Of a DNA stretch of 51,202 nt, positions 40,177 through 46,590 are shown one piece after another (within the stretch, counting starts at the first letter, position 1; every line of letters starts with the position of its first letter). A program made the position numbers and the translations under genes. The notes under the pieces are model-generated. The model saw nothing but the letters and a program-made list of their open reading frames with translations, had not been told where the DNA came from and made no database searches. Source of the DNA: an uncultured Clostridia bacterium (GTDB lineage Bacteria > Bacillota > Clostridia > Oscillospirales > CAG-272); the NCBI GenBank assembly GCA_947626065.1, contig CANQQT010000001.1, positions 94,183 through 145,384 of the forward strand. Reading direction: 5' to 3'.

Positions 40177-41151
40177 ATGAAAGCTATGCTGACAAACAGT
40201 GACCGCCGACTGGTCTGGAGCGACGTTCCCGACCCCGTTTTCGGGCGCTATGAAGTTCTTGTGAAAATTCGGGCGGCCGCGCTGAACCGCGCCGACCTGC
40301 TCCAGAGAGAGGGAAAATATCCCTCCCCGCCGGGATGCCCGCCGTGGATGGGGCTTGAAATCGCGGGAGAGGTCGTCGCCGTCGGCGCCGGCGTCGAGAA
40401 ATGGAAGCCGGGAGATAAGGTCTGTGCCCTGCTCGGGGGCGGAGGCTATGCGGAATACGCGGCGGTGCGGCAGGATATGCTGATGCCGATCCCGCGCGGG
40501 CTCTCGGCGATCGAGGCGGCGGCGCTTCCCGAGGCCTTCGCCACCTCCTATCTGAATCTCTTCATCGAGGGACACCTCCGTGCCGGACAGACCGCTTATA
40601 TCCCGGCGGGGGCAAGCGGACTTGCCTCGGCGGCGATTCCCCTTGCCAAGGCCTTCGGGGCCCGGGTCATCACCTCGGTGCGGCAGGACGGCGTCGCCGA
40701 AAAGATTGCGGCGCTCGGCGCCGACCGCATCATCAATACCGCAAGAGAGGACGCCGCCGAATGCCTCCGCGCCGAGGCGGAAGCGGGACATCCCGTCAAT
40801 GTTGCGATGGACTGCCTCACGGGGAAGGATCTCGGCCTCTGTCTGCCCTATATGGCCAAGGGCGGCTATTGGGTGGTGATTTCCACCCTCGCCGGGACCG
40901 AAACCGTCCTGCCGCTCCGCCCCCTGCTCACCAAGGGGATCCATATCACCGGAAGTATGCTCCGGAATCGCGACCCAAGGTATAAGGCCAAGCTCCTCTC
41001 CCGCCTTGTCCGCGACGTCTGGCCGAAGCTGGAGAGCGGCGCCATCCGGCCCCTCATCTATAAGACGCTCCCGATGACCGAGGCGGAGGCGGCGCACGAT
41101 ATTCTTCTCAACAATCAGAACGTCGGAAAGGTCGTACTGACCGTAGAGTAG
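40177..41151 (+). CDS. NAD(P)H-quinone oxidoreductase-like MDR protein
   Basis: A 324-residue zinc-independent MDR protein of the quinone oxidoreductase (PIG3-like) type. It contains RAAALNRADLLQREGKYPSPPGCPPWMGLEIAGEVVAVG and WKPGDKVCALLGGGGYAEYAAV, then LPEAFATSYLNLF and the NADPH-binding AYIPAGASGLASAAIPLAKAFGARVITSV. The end ILLNNQNVGKVVLTVE is typical. GAGGTG precedes the ATG, 12 bases after the epimerase stop. Its job within this operon is not evident. Confidence 0.92.
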   Translation: MKAMLTNSDRRLVWSDVPDPVFGRYEVLVKIRAAALNRADLLQREGKYPSPPGCPPWMGLEIAGEVVAVGAGVEKWKPGDKVCALLGGGGYAEYAAVRQDMLMPIPRGLSAIEAAALPEAFATSYLNLFIEGHLRAGQTAYIPAGASGLASAAIPLAKAFGARVITSVRQDGVAEKIAALGADRIINTAREDAAECLRAEAEAGHPVNVAMDCLTGKDLGLCLPYMAKGGYWVVISTLAGTETVLPLRPLLTKGIHITGSMLRNRDPRYKAKLLSRLVRDVWPKLESGAIRPLIYKTLPMTEAEAAHDILLNNQNVGKVVLTVE

Positions 41152-41174
41152 TGCGGGCGGTACGTGAAAAATCT

Positions 41175-42245
41175 ATGTACAGGAAAAAATTTCTGATTCG
41201 GAACGGACGCATTTTCGACGGAAGGGATTTCGTCGAAGGGGAGCTTGCCTTTGACGAAAAGGAAATCCTCGCGGTGGGAAAGGTTGACCCCGCCTTCCGT
41301 CCCGACCATATCCTCGACGCGGCGGGGGATCTCGTCTGCCCCGGCCTTGTCGACCTTCATACCCACTTAAAGCCCTTTTCCAGTCCGGAATACGCAACGG
41401 ACGCCGCCGCCGTCTGCTATCCCTTCGGCGTGACCGCCGCCGTCGACGCCGGAACGGTCGCCGAGACCTCCTTTGAGAGCGGACTTACGCTCCGGTTTTT
41501 CCCCGCCGTGGGGATCCGGGACGGGAAGGCTTGCCTCGAAAAGGCTGAAAGGCTCCTCGACTTCTACGGCGAAAGGGCGGTAGGCGTCAAGGTCTACGCC
41601 CCGGCCCTTGCCGGAGGAGGCGCGCCGCTACTGAGGGAGATCTGCGCCTTTGCCCATGAAAAGGGGAAAAAGGTCATGGTTCACTGCACAGACACGGCGA
41701 TGCCTATGGAAGAGCTGCTCGGATGCCTGTCGGAAGGGGATATCGCCACCCACGTTTTTCACGGGAGCGCCCATTCCGCCGCAGAAGACGGCTTTGCAAG
41801 CCTGCTCGACGCAAGACGCAGGGGAGTCGTCCTCGACGCGGGAATCGCCGGGCACGTTCACCTCGATTATGAGGTCGCCGCCAAGGCCGCGGAGAGAGGG
41901 ATTTTCCCCGATACGCTCGGCTCCGACGTCACCTGCCTCAGCGCCTTCCTGCGCGGCGGGCGCTATGGCTTCACGACGGCGCTCGGCATATTCCGGGCAC
42001 TGGGAATGAAGGAAAAGGAGCTTCTTGCCGCCGCCACCTCTTCCCCCGCCGACGCCGTCGGAATCGGCTCCGTCTGCGGGAGATTGGCCCCCGGAAGGCC
42101 CTCCGACGTGGCGGTTCTGCGCTATGCGGACAGCAAGTATGAAGGAACCGACCGGAACGGCCACACGCTGACCCTTGAAAAAGGGTATCTTTGTATGCTT
42201 ACCGTCAACAGGGGATATGCGGTTTACCGCTCGGAAAATTTCTGA
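41175..42245 (+). CDS. Amidohydrolase/deacetylase-family enzyme (dihydroorotase-like)
   Basis: A 356-residue TIM-barrel metal hydrolase. Metal ligands are visible: DLHTHLKPF (HxH), the carboxylatable Lys in AVGVKVYAP, His in KVMVHCTDT, His in IATHVFHGSAHS and Asp in LGSDVTC. The C-terminal beta part, GRLAPGRPSDVAVLRY, closes the fold. The set resembles the EF_0837/Atu3266 deacetylase group more than true dihydroorotase; the substrate may be an N- or O-acyl compound. The start is uncertain: ATG 41175 fits the family start (RKKFLIRNGRIFDG) but has only a weak GGGCGG upstream; a GTG at 41151 is also in frame. Confidence 0.87.
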   Translation: MYRKKFLIRNGRIFDGRDFVEGELAFDEKEILAVGKVDPAFRPDHILDAAGDLVCPGLVDLHTHLKPFSSPEYATDAAAVCYPFGVTAAVDAGTVAETSFESGLTLRFFPAVGIRDGKACLEKAERLLDFYGERAVGVKVYAPALAGGGAPLLREICAFAHEKGKKVMVHCTDTAMPMEELLGCLSEGDIATHVFHGSAHSAAEDGFASLLDARRRGVVLDAGIAGHVHLDYEVAAKAAERGIFPDTLGSDVTCLSAFLRGGRYGFTTALGIFRALGMKEKELLAAATSSPADAVGIGSVCGRLAPGRPSDVAVLRYADSKYEGTDRNGHTLTLEKGYLCMLTVNRGYAVYRSENF

Positions 42246-42374
42246 GCGGAAAGCCTCTGAGAAATTTTCTTCCGGGAAAAAGCTTCCTTCCGGAGGCCCT
42301 CCGCGCGAGGGCTTCCCGCCCGGAAAACTCACGAAAAACCGCGCCCCTGTCTCCTCCTTTTCTCCCGGATCGGC

Positions 42375-42764
42375 CTAACCCCGGTTCGGGAGTTTTTCCT
42401 TTTCGCCGCCCCTCTTTTTTCCTCCCGAGAAGAGGGAGATCAGCCCCGTCGTCGCCGAAAAGACCCCAAAAGCCTTGCGGAGAAGGGAGGGGTTGCATCC
42501 GCAGGCCGCCGCCGCGCCCAGCCAGGAGAAGAGCGCGCCAAAAGAGGAGAGGAGAAGAAGCCGCTTCGCGTTCAGCTTGCGCTTCCGGATGTTGAAAAGA
42601 AACGCGGGGAGAGAGGCGCTGAGGAAAAAGATCAGATTGATTCCCTGCGCTTCCCGCTGGGCGATTCCTTCGACGAGAGTCATATACAGGACGAGGAGGC
42701 CTCCGCCGCCGACGCCCATGCCGGCGAGGAGGGAAATCAGAAGGGCGACGAGGATATCCGTCAA
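42375..42764 (-). CDS. TSUP-family membrane transporter, half-size (TauE/SafE-like)
   Basis: A 129-residue membrane protein. ALLISLLAGMGVGGGGLLVLYM with its glycine-rich loop is the TSUP repeat start, followed by EAQGINLIFFLSASLPAFLF, KRLLLLSSFGALFSWLGAAAA and KAFGVFSATTGLISLFSG: four membrane segments, half of a normal TSUP protein, so it probably dimerises. The TTG start at 42764 lies within 5 bases of the GerA-type stop, so translation is coupled. Substrate unknown (sulfite or organic sulfonates in relatives). A partner half-transporter is not visible in this window. Confidence 0.82.
   Translation of the reverse strand: MTDILVALLISLLAGMGVGGGGLLVLYMTLVEGIAQREAQGINLIFFLSASLPAFLFNIRKRKLNAKRLLLLSSFGALFSWLGAAAACGCNPSLLRKAFGVFSATTGLISLFSGGKKRGGEKEKLPNRG
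42376..42397 (+). terminator. Terminator of the oxidoreductase operon
   Basis: AACCCCG pairs with CGGGAGTT (one bulge) around GTT, followed by TTTTT. It overlaps the end of the convergent TSUP gene. A second, T-less hairpin GCCCTC/GAGGGC is at 42296-42312. Confidence 0.4.
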
Positions 42765-42765
42765 G

Positions 42766-44160
42766 CTACTTGTCCCCGCCTTCCCGCCGTTTCAGCCGGG
42801 GCCGCACGAGGAGCCGCCAAAGCGCCTTGCCGTTGAAGGGAATCAGCGGATAGAGATAGGAGCGGCTCCCCGAAACGGTTTTGTTGGAGGCGATGGCGAC
42901 GGCGGCCAGCACAAATCCCCCGAGAAGTCCCCAGATTCCGAAAAATTCCACCGCGATGAGGAGGAGAATCCGCAGGAATTTGAAGGCGTAGCCCAGCTCG
43001 TAGCTCTGCTGGGTAAAGGAGGCGATGGCGACGACCGCCATATAGAGAATCGTCTGCGGGGAGAACCAACCGGCGGTGACGGCGTAATCCCCGAGGATCA
43101 GCCCGCCGACGACGGAAAGGGAATTGCCGAGCATACTCGGCGTATTGAGGGAGGCCAGCTTCAAGCCGTCGATCATGAATTCCGCCAAAAGGAGCTGCAT
43201 GAGAAGAGGAATCGCGGCGGGGGCCTCGATGAGGAGAAAGCGGAGCCGCTCGGGAAGATTTTCCGGCGTTTTTATCAGAAGATACCAGACGGGAGTCAGC
43301 ACCAGCGCCAAAAGGAAAATTGCCATTCTCGTTAAGCGCAGATAGGTTCCCACAAGGGGCGGAAAATAGAAATCGTCGGTTTCCTGAAGAAAATCGAAAA
43401 TCGAGGTCGGGAGAATCATGACCTGCGGGGTGTTGTCGCAGACGAGGATGACGCTCCCCTCCTCAAGCATCGCGGCCGCCGCGTCGGGGCGCTCGGTGTA
43501 GCGGATCTTCGGAAAGGGATTGTACCAGCCCCGGTGAATTAAGCACTCGGCAAGGCTCTCCTGCGACATATTCAGCGCCTGAATTTTGATGGAGTGGAGC
43601 TTTTTCTCGATTTTCGCCACAAAGGCGACGTCGGCCATTCCCTCCACGTAACAGAGCGCGATGTCGCAGAGGGCGGGGCTTCCGACGGAAATCTTCTTCA
43701 TCCGCAGCTTCGGGTCGCGCAGACGGCGGCGAATCAAAGAGGTGTTCCTCACAAGGGACTCGGAAAAGCCGTCGCGGGGGCCCCGCAGGACGCGGTCGTT
43801 TTCCGGCTCCTCCACAGAGCGGAGGGGATAGCTTTTGGCGTCGATTACCGCCGCGCAGTCGATCCCGTCGACGGCAAGCACGCCGCGCCCCGTGAGGAGC
43901 GCTTCCGCAAGAAAGGTGGGGTCGGAGGAAAAGCTCACGTCGTGATAGGGAAGGTTGAAAAGCGCTTGTTCCGGGGTGGGAGCCGAAACGGCGAAGGCAA
44001 GGAGGCGCTCCGACACGCGGTCGTCAAGAAGACCGGCGATCGAATAAAACGAGGCCTCGAAAGAGCCCGCGACGCAAAGCTTCCGGCGCTGGACGTCGAA
44101 GCTGGTTCCGATACAGAGGAGAGCGTCAAGCTCCTCCGTCATTTGTTGATACCGACTCAT
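42766..44160 (-). CDS. GerA-type spore germination protein (SpoVAF-like)
   Basis: A 464-residue membrane protein of the GerA family. The soluble N-terminal half shows GVLAVDGIDCAAVIDAKSYPLRSVEEPENDRVLRGPRDGFSESLVRNTSLIRRRLRDP, with the family's RGPRDGFSE signature. About five membrane segments follow (LTRMAIFLLALVLTPVWYLLI; LNTPSMLGNSLSVVGGLILGDYAV; WFSPQTILYMAVVAIASFT; FLRILLLIAVEFFGIWGLLGGFVLAAVAIAS). The form without other ger genes beside it and the LFNLPYHDVSF segment recall SpoVAF, but a stand-alone GerA subunit is possible. ATG 44160 follows GGAGGAACC; the open frame runs to 44364 without support. Confidence 0.88.
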   Translation of the reverse strand: MSRYQQMTEELDALLCIGTSFDVQRRKLCVAGSFEASFYSIAGLLDDRVSERLLAFAVSAPTPEQALFNLPYHDVSFSSDPTFLAEALLTGRGVLAVDGIDCAAVIDAKSYPLRSVEEPENDRVLRGPRDGFSESLVRNTSLIRRRLRDPKLRMKKISVGSPALCDIALCYVEGMADVAFVAKIEKKLHSIKIQALNMSQESLAECLIHRGWYNPFPKIRYTERPDAAAAMLEEGSVILVCDNTPQVMILPTSIFDFLQETDDFYFPPLVGTYLRLTRMAIFLLALVLTPVWYLLIKTPENLPERLRFLLIEAPAAIPLLMQLLLAEFMIDGLKLASLNTPSMLGNSLSVVGGLILGDYAVTAGWFSPQTILYMAVVAIASFTQQSYELGYAFKFLRILLLIAVEFFGIWGLLGGFVLAAVAIASNKTVSGSRSYLYPLIPFNGKALWRLLVRPRLKRREGGDK

Positions 44161-44490
44161 GGTTCCTCCGCTCCCCGCCGGCGGCGTCAAAAAATTTTCG
44201 GGAAAGCCTCCCAAACGCTTCCGGCGGCCTCGGAAGGCGTTGCTTCCGACGGTAACCGTTTCGACGGAAGCCGTTTCAACGGCCAGCCCCGAACAGTCGT
44301 TTGTGTGGCGCGTGGCGCCCGGTAGTCCGCTGTTTCTGTACGGCGCTCGGATCCCGGAGGCCATTCGCTTGCCCCGGCATCGTCGACGCGCCCCTTTCGC
44401 GCCGCTTGCGGCCTCTTTATCGCTTTTCCCGGCGGGAATTTTTTCTTCCGGTTTATTTTGTGCAGAAAAGGGAATTTTATGCGGGAAAAG
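44161..44490. other. Non-coding gap upstream of the GerA-type gene
   Basis: No gene or structured RNA is recognised. The promoter of the GerA-type gene should be here, but no convincing sigma-A boxes were seen on the minus strand; a forespore sigma (sigma-G) promoter is expected for this family. The sequence contains several variants of CCGTTTCGACGGAAG. Confidence 0.4.
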
Positions 44491-44516
44491 AAAAAGAGCC
44501 TCCCGAAAGAAGGCTC
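44491..44516 (-). terminator. Second terminator downstream of the DUF1508 gene
   Basis: GAGCCT (44496-44501) pairs with AGGCTC (44511-44516); on the minus strand TTTTTC follows. It lies after the repeat block at 44520-44770. Confidence 0.55.
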
Positions 44517-44519
44517 GAA

Positions 44520-44770
44520 GGGCGGTTTCTCAAAGGAAACACAATAGCGGAACGCCGCAACGGAACGCACAGCGAAAACGAGACAGCAAAAATGCGGCAG
44601 TGAAAGCGCGACGGCGAGAATGCCGCAACGGGAACGCCGCAAAGGAAACGCGACGGCGAAGAACACCGTGAAAACGCGGAAACAAAAACGCGGAAGCGAA
44701 AGTGTGGCAACAAAAATGCGGAAGCGAAAACGTACAGCGAAAAGGCGGTAGCGAAACCCTAAAGTGAAGC
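44520..44770. repeat. Degenerate short-repeat filler
   Basis: Variants of AACGCGGAAGCGAAA, AACGCCGCAACGGA and GTGGCAACAAAAATGCGG repeat throughout without a fixed period, between two minus-strand terminators. No gene is recognised. Confidence 0.6.
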
Positions 44771-44815
44771 GCGAAAACGGACACGGTCAGGCCGCATTTT
44801 GAGAATTTACGGCGC

Positions 44816-44847
44816 AAAAAAAGCCACAGCGGGGTCTCCGCTGTGGC
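44816..44847 (-). terminator. Terminator of the DUF1508 gene
   Basis: GCCACAGCGG (44823-44832) pairs with CCGCTGTGGC (44838-44847) around a 5-base loop; on the minus strand seven T follow. It is 16 bases after the stop. Confidence 0.9.
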
Positions 44848-44863
44848 CGTTTGGAATGCTTGC

Positions 44864-45247
44864 TCAGGCCTCGGGCTCCGGCTCGACGATGGTGGCGTCA
44901 ACGACGTTTCTCTTGACGCTCTCAACGCCGTTCTTGCAGCTCGGCTTGGCGGCGTAGCCTTCGCTGGCCGCGATCGGCTCGCCGTTTCTTGCCTTCAGAC
45001 GGAAACGGTATTCCCCCTTTTTGTCGAGGTAAATCTCGAACTTCGGGTGCTTTTCTACCGTGTAGCCCTCAACGGTCTGGTCTTCCACGTTGGCAACCTG
45101 CGCGTTCTTGATCACGCTCTCAATGCTGTTCTTGCAGCTGGCAAGCGTGCTGAAAACTTCGCCGCCGGTCGCGATGACCTCGCCGTTTCCAGCCTTCAGG
45201 CTGAAGGTGTAGCCGGTTTTTGTCTGCTTAATTACAAATTTTCCCAT
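44864..45247 (-). CDS. DUF1508 (YegP-like) protein with two tandem domains
   Basis: A 127-residue soluble protein made of two copies of the ~50-residue DUF1508 domain: GKFVIKQTKTGYTFSLKAGNGEVIATGGEVFSTLASCKNSIESVIKNA and PKFEIYLDKKGEYRFRLKARNGEPIAASEGYAAKPSCKNGVESVKRNV. Each has the family's F-x-L-K-A-x-N-G-E and S-C-K-N-G/S-I/V-E-S-V blocks. Function unknown, often highly expressed; here a strong promoter, AGGAACGGA-type ribosome site and a strong terminator suggest a monocistronic, well expressed gene. The two copies differ clearly, so the duplication is old. Confidence 0.93.
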   Translation of the reverse strand: MGKFVIKQTKTGYTFSLKAGNGEVIATGGEVFSTLASCKNSIESVIKNAQVANVEDQTVEGYTVEKHPKFEIYLDKKGEYRFRLKARNGEPIAASEGYAAKPSCKNGVESVKRNVVDATIVEPEPEA

Positions 45248-45307
45248 TTTTCGATTCCGTTCCTTTCTTTATTTCCGCCGCTGGGCGGTTTCGATGCGCT
45301 TTTAACC

Positions 45308-45335
45308 ATTATACCATATTTATCCCATAAGTCAA
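45308..45335 (-). promoter_or_regulatory. Promoter of the DUF1508 gene
   Basis: On the minus strand TTGACT (45335-45330), 16-base spacer, TATAAT (45313-45308), with TGG before the -10 (extended -10). Confidence 0.8.
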
Positions 45336-45353
45336 GAGGGTTTCTGTATATTT

Positions 45354-46451
45354 TTAATCTTTTTTTCCGGAATGGCGTTCCGCTTCAAAAAAGGCGTCCT
45401 CCCACCACTCCGGAGCGCTGTCGGAGGAGGTTTCGGAGGCGATTTTTTCCGGCTTTACAGGAGAATCCGAAGCCTCTTCCTCAGGAAGCGAGCGGTCGCC
45501 GCCCGATTTCCCGTCCCCGTCTTCCCCGTCGTCCTCCTCTTCCGGCACGGGGGAAGGCCCCGCCGGGACGCGGCGCGAGAGAAAGAAAAGGCGGGAGAGG
45601 ATATAAAGGCCGATCACAAGGAGCGCAAGCGCCGTCAGGCCCTCGTTCTTTATCCCGGCCTTCAGGTCGGCGTCGCCGAGAAGCTGACCGGCAAAAACCG
45701 AAATCGAGGTGGCGAGGCAGAGGAGAGAGGCGACCGAGGAGGCGGCCAGATACGCGCCGGTGTGCCCCTTCCCCACGCGAATGCGAAGCTCCATCAGGAA
45801 ATAGAGCATGACGGCGGCGAGGGAGACCTGTGTGAAGATCTTGAGGGGATCGTTGATGGCGGAGGTGCGGTCGAAATAGGTCCGCATCAGGCATACCGCC
45901 GCCCAGAGAACCGGGAAAAAGCCGGTGCCGATAAGAAGAGTGTTCTGCCGCAGATGGGTAATGGCCGACAGAATCATATAGACGGCGGGGAAAACCGAGA
46001 GGAGGATGAGAAGGAGGAGCATCAGCAGCATCACGCCGGAGCTCATCTTCTGCGATTGGAGAATGTCAAGGAAGGAGGCCACGGCGACAGCCGCCATCAT
46101 CACACCGCCGGCGGCGGCGAAAAACGCCTCCGGGACGGAGCAGACCTCCATCTCGGCAAGGATGCCTTTTTTCTGCTTTCCGAGGACAAAGCCCCAGACG
46201 ATAAGGATAAGGGAAAAGAGAAAAATTCCCCAACCGACAAGGCTCCCCAAGGGAGTCCCCGTCGCATAAACGCCCTTCTGAGCGTCGTATACACGAAGCA
46301 TGACCACCGACTGCGCCACCGCCGACAGGACAAGAAAAAGAACCGTAACGGGGAAATATTGCCGGAGCCAGCGCTTCCCCGCGCCTTCGTTTTCTCTTTC
46401 CTGCCGGGGAGCGCCGGGTGTCGGCTCGCTCTGTCTCCTCACATCATTCAT
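45354..46451 (-). CDS. Membrane protein of unknown function
   Basis: A 365-residue protein with about eight hydrophobic segments between residues 30 and 295 (for example YFPVTVLFLVLSAVAQSVVML, LVGWGIFLFSLILIVWGFVLG, VMLLMLLLLILLSVFPAVYMIL, LTALALLVIGLYILSRLFFL). A cytoplasmic-type N-terminus rich in charged residues and a ~70-residue acidic, Ser/Glu-rich C-terminal tail flank them. No family is recognised. It has its own promoter (46526-46554). Confidence 0.75.
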   Translation of the reverse strand: MNDVRRQSEPTPGAPRQERENEGAGKRWLRQYFPVTVLFLVLSAVAQSVVMLRVYDAQKGVYATGTPLGSLVGWGIFLFSLILIVWGFVLGKQKKGILAEMEVCSVPEAFFAAAGGVMMAAVAVASFLDILQSQKMSSGVMLLMLLLLILLSVFPAVYMILSAITHLRQNTLLIGTGFFPVLWAAVCLMRTYFDRTSAINDPLKIFTQVSLAAVMLYFLMELRIRVGKGHTGAYLAASSVASLLCLATSISVFAGQLLGDADLKAGIKNEGLTALALLVIGLYILSRLFFLSRRVPAGPSPVPEEEDDGEDGDGKSGGDRSLPEEEASDSPVKPEKIASETSSDSAPEWWEDAFFEAERHSGKKD

Positions 46452-46525
46452 TTCGGATATCGCGCTTTCGCGCCTTCCTTTCTGTATTTTAAGGCCTGCT
46501 GTCAGATCTTTGTTTCTGCTCCTCT

Positions 46526-46554
46526 ATTATACACTATTTTTTCGCCGATTTCAA
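46526..46554 (-). promoter_or_regulatory. Promoter of the membrane protein gene
   Basis: On the minus strand TTGAAA (46554-46549), 17-base spacer, TATAAT (46531-46526), about 75 bases upstream of the ATG at 46451. Confidence 0.8.
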
Positions 46555-46590
46555 TAGGGGAGGGGAAATTTTCGCGGGGTGTGCGGCTTG

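Noticed and set aside
39184..41097. Long minus-strand open frame (637 codons) across the oxidoreductase operon
   Set aside because: It spans three clear plus-strand genes and has no family landmark or ribosome binding site.
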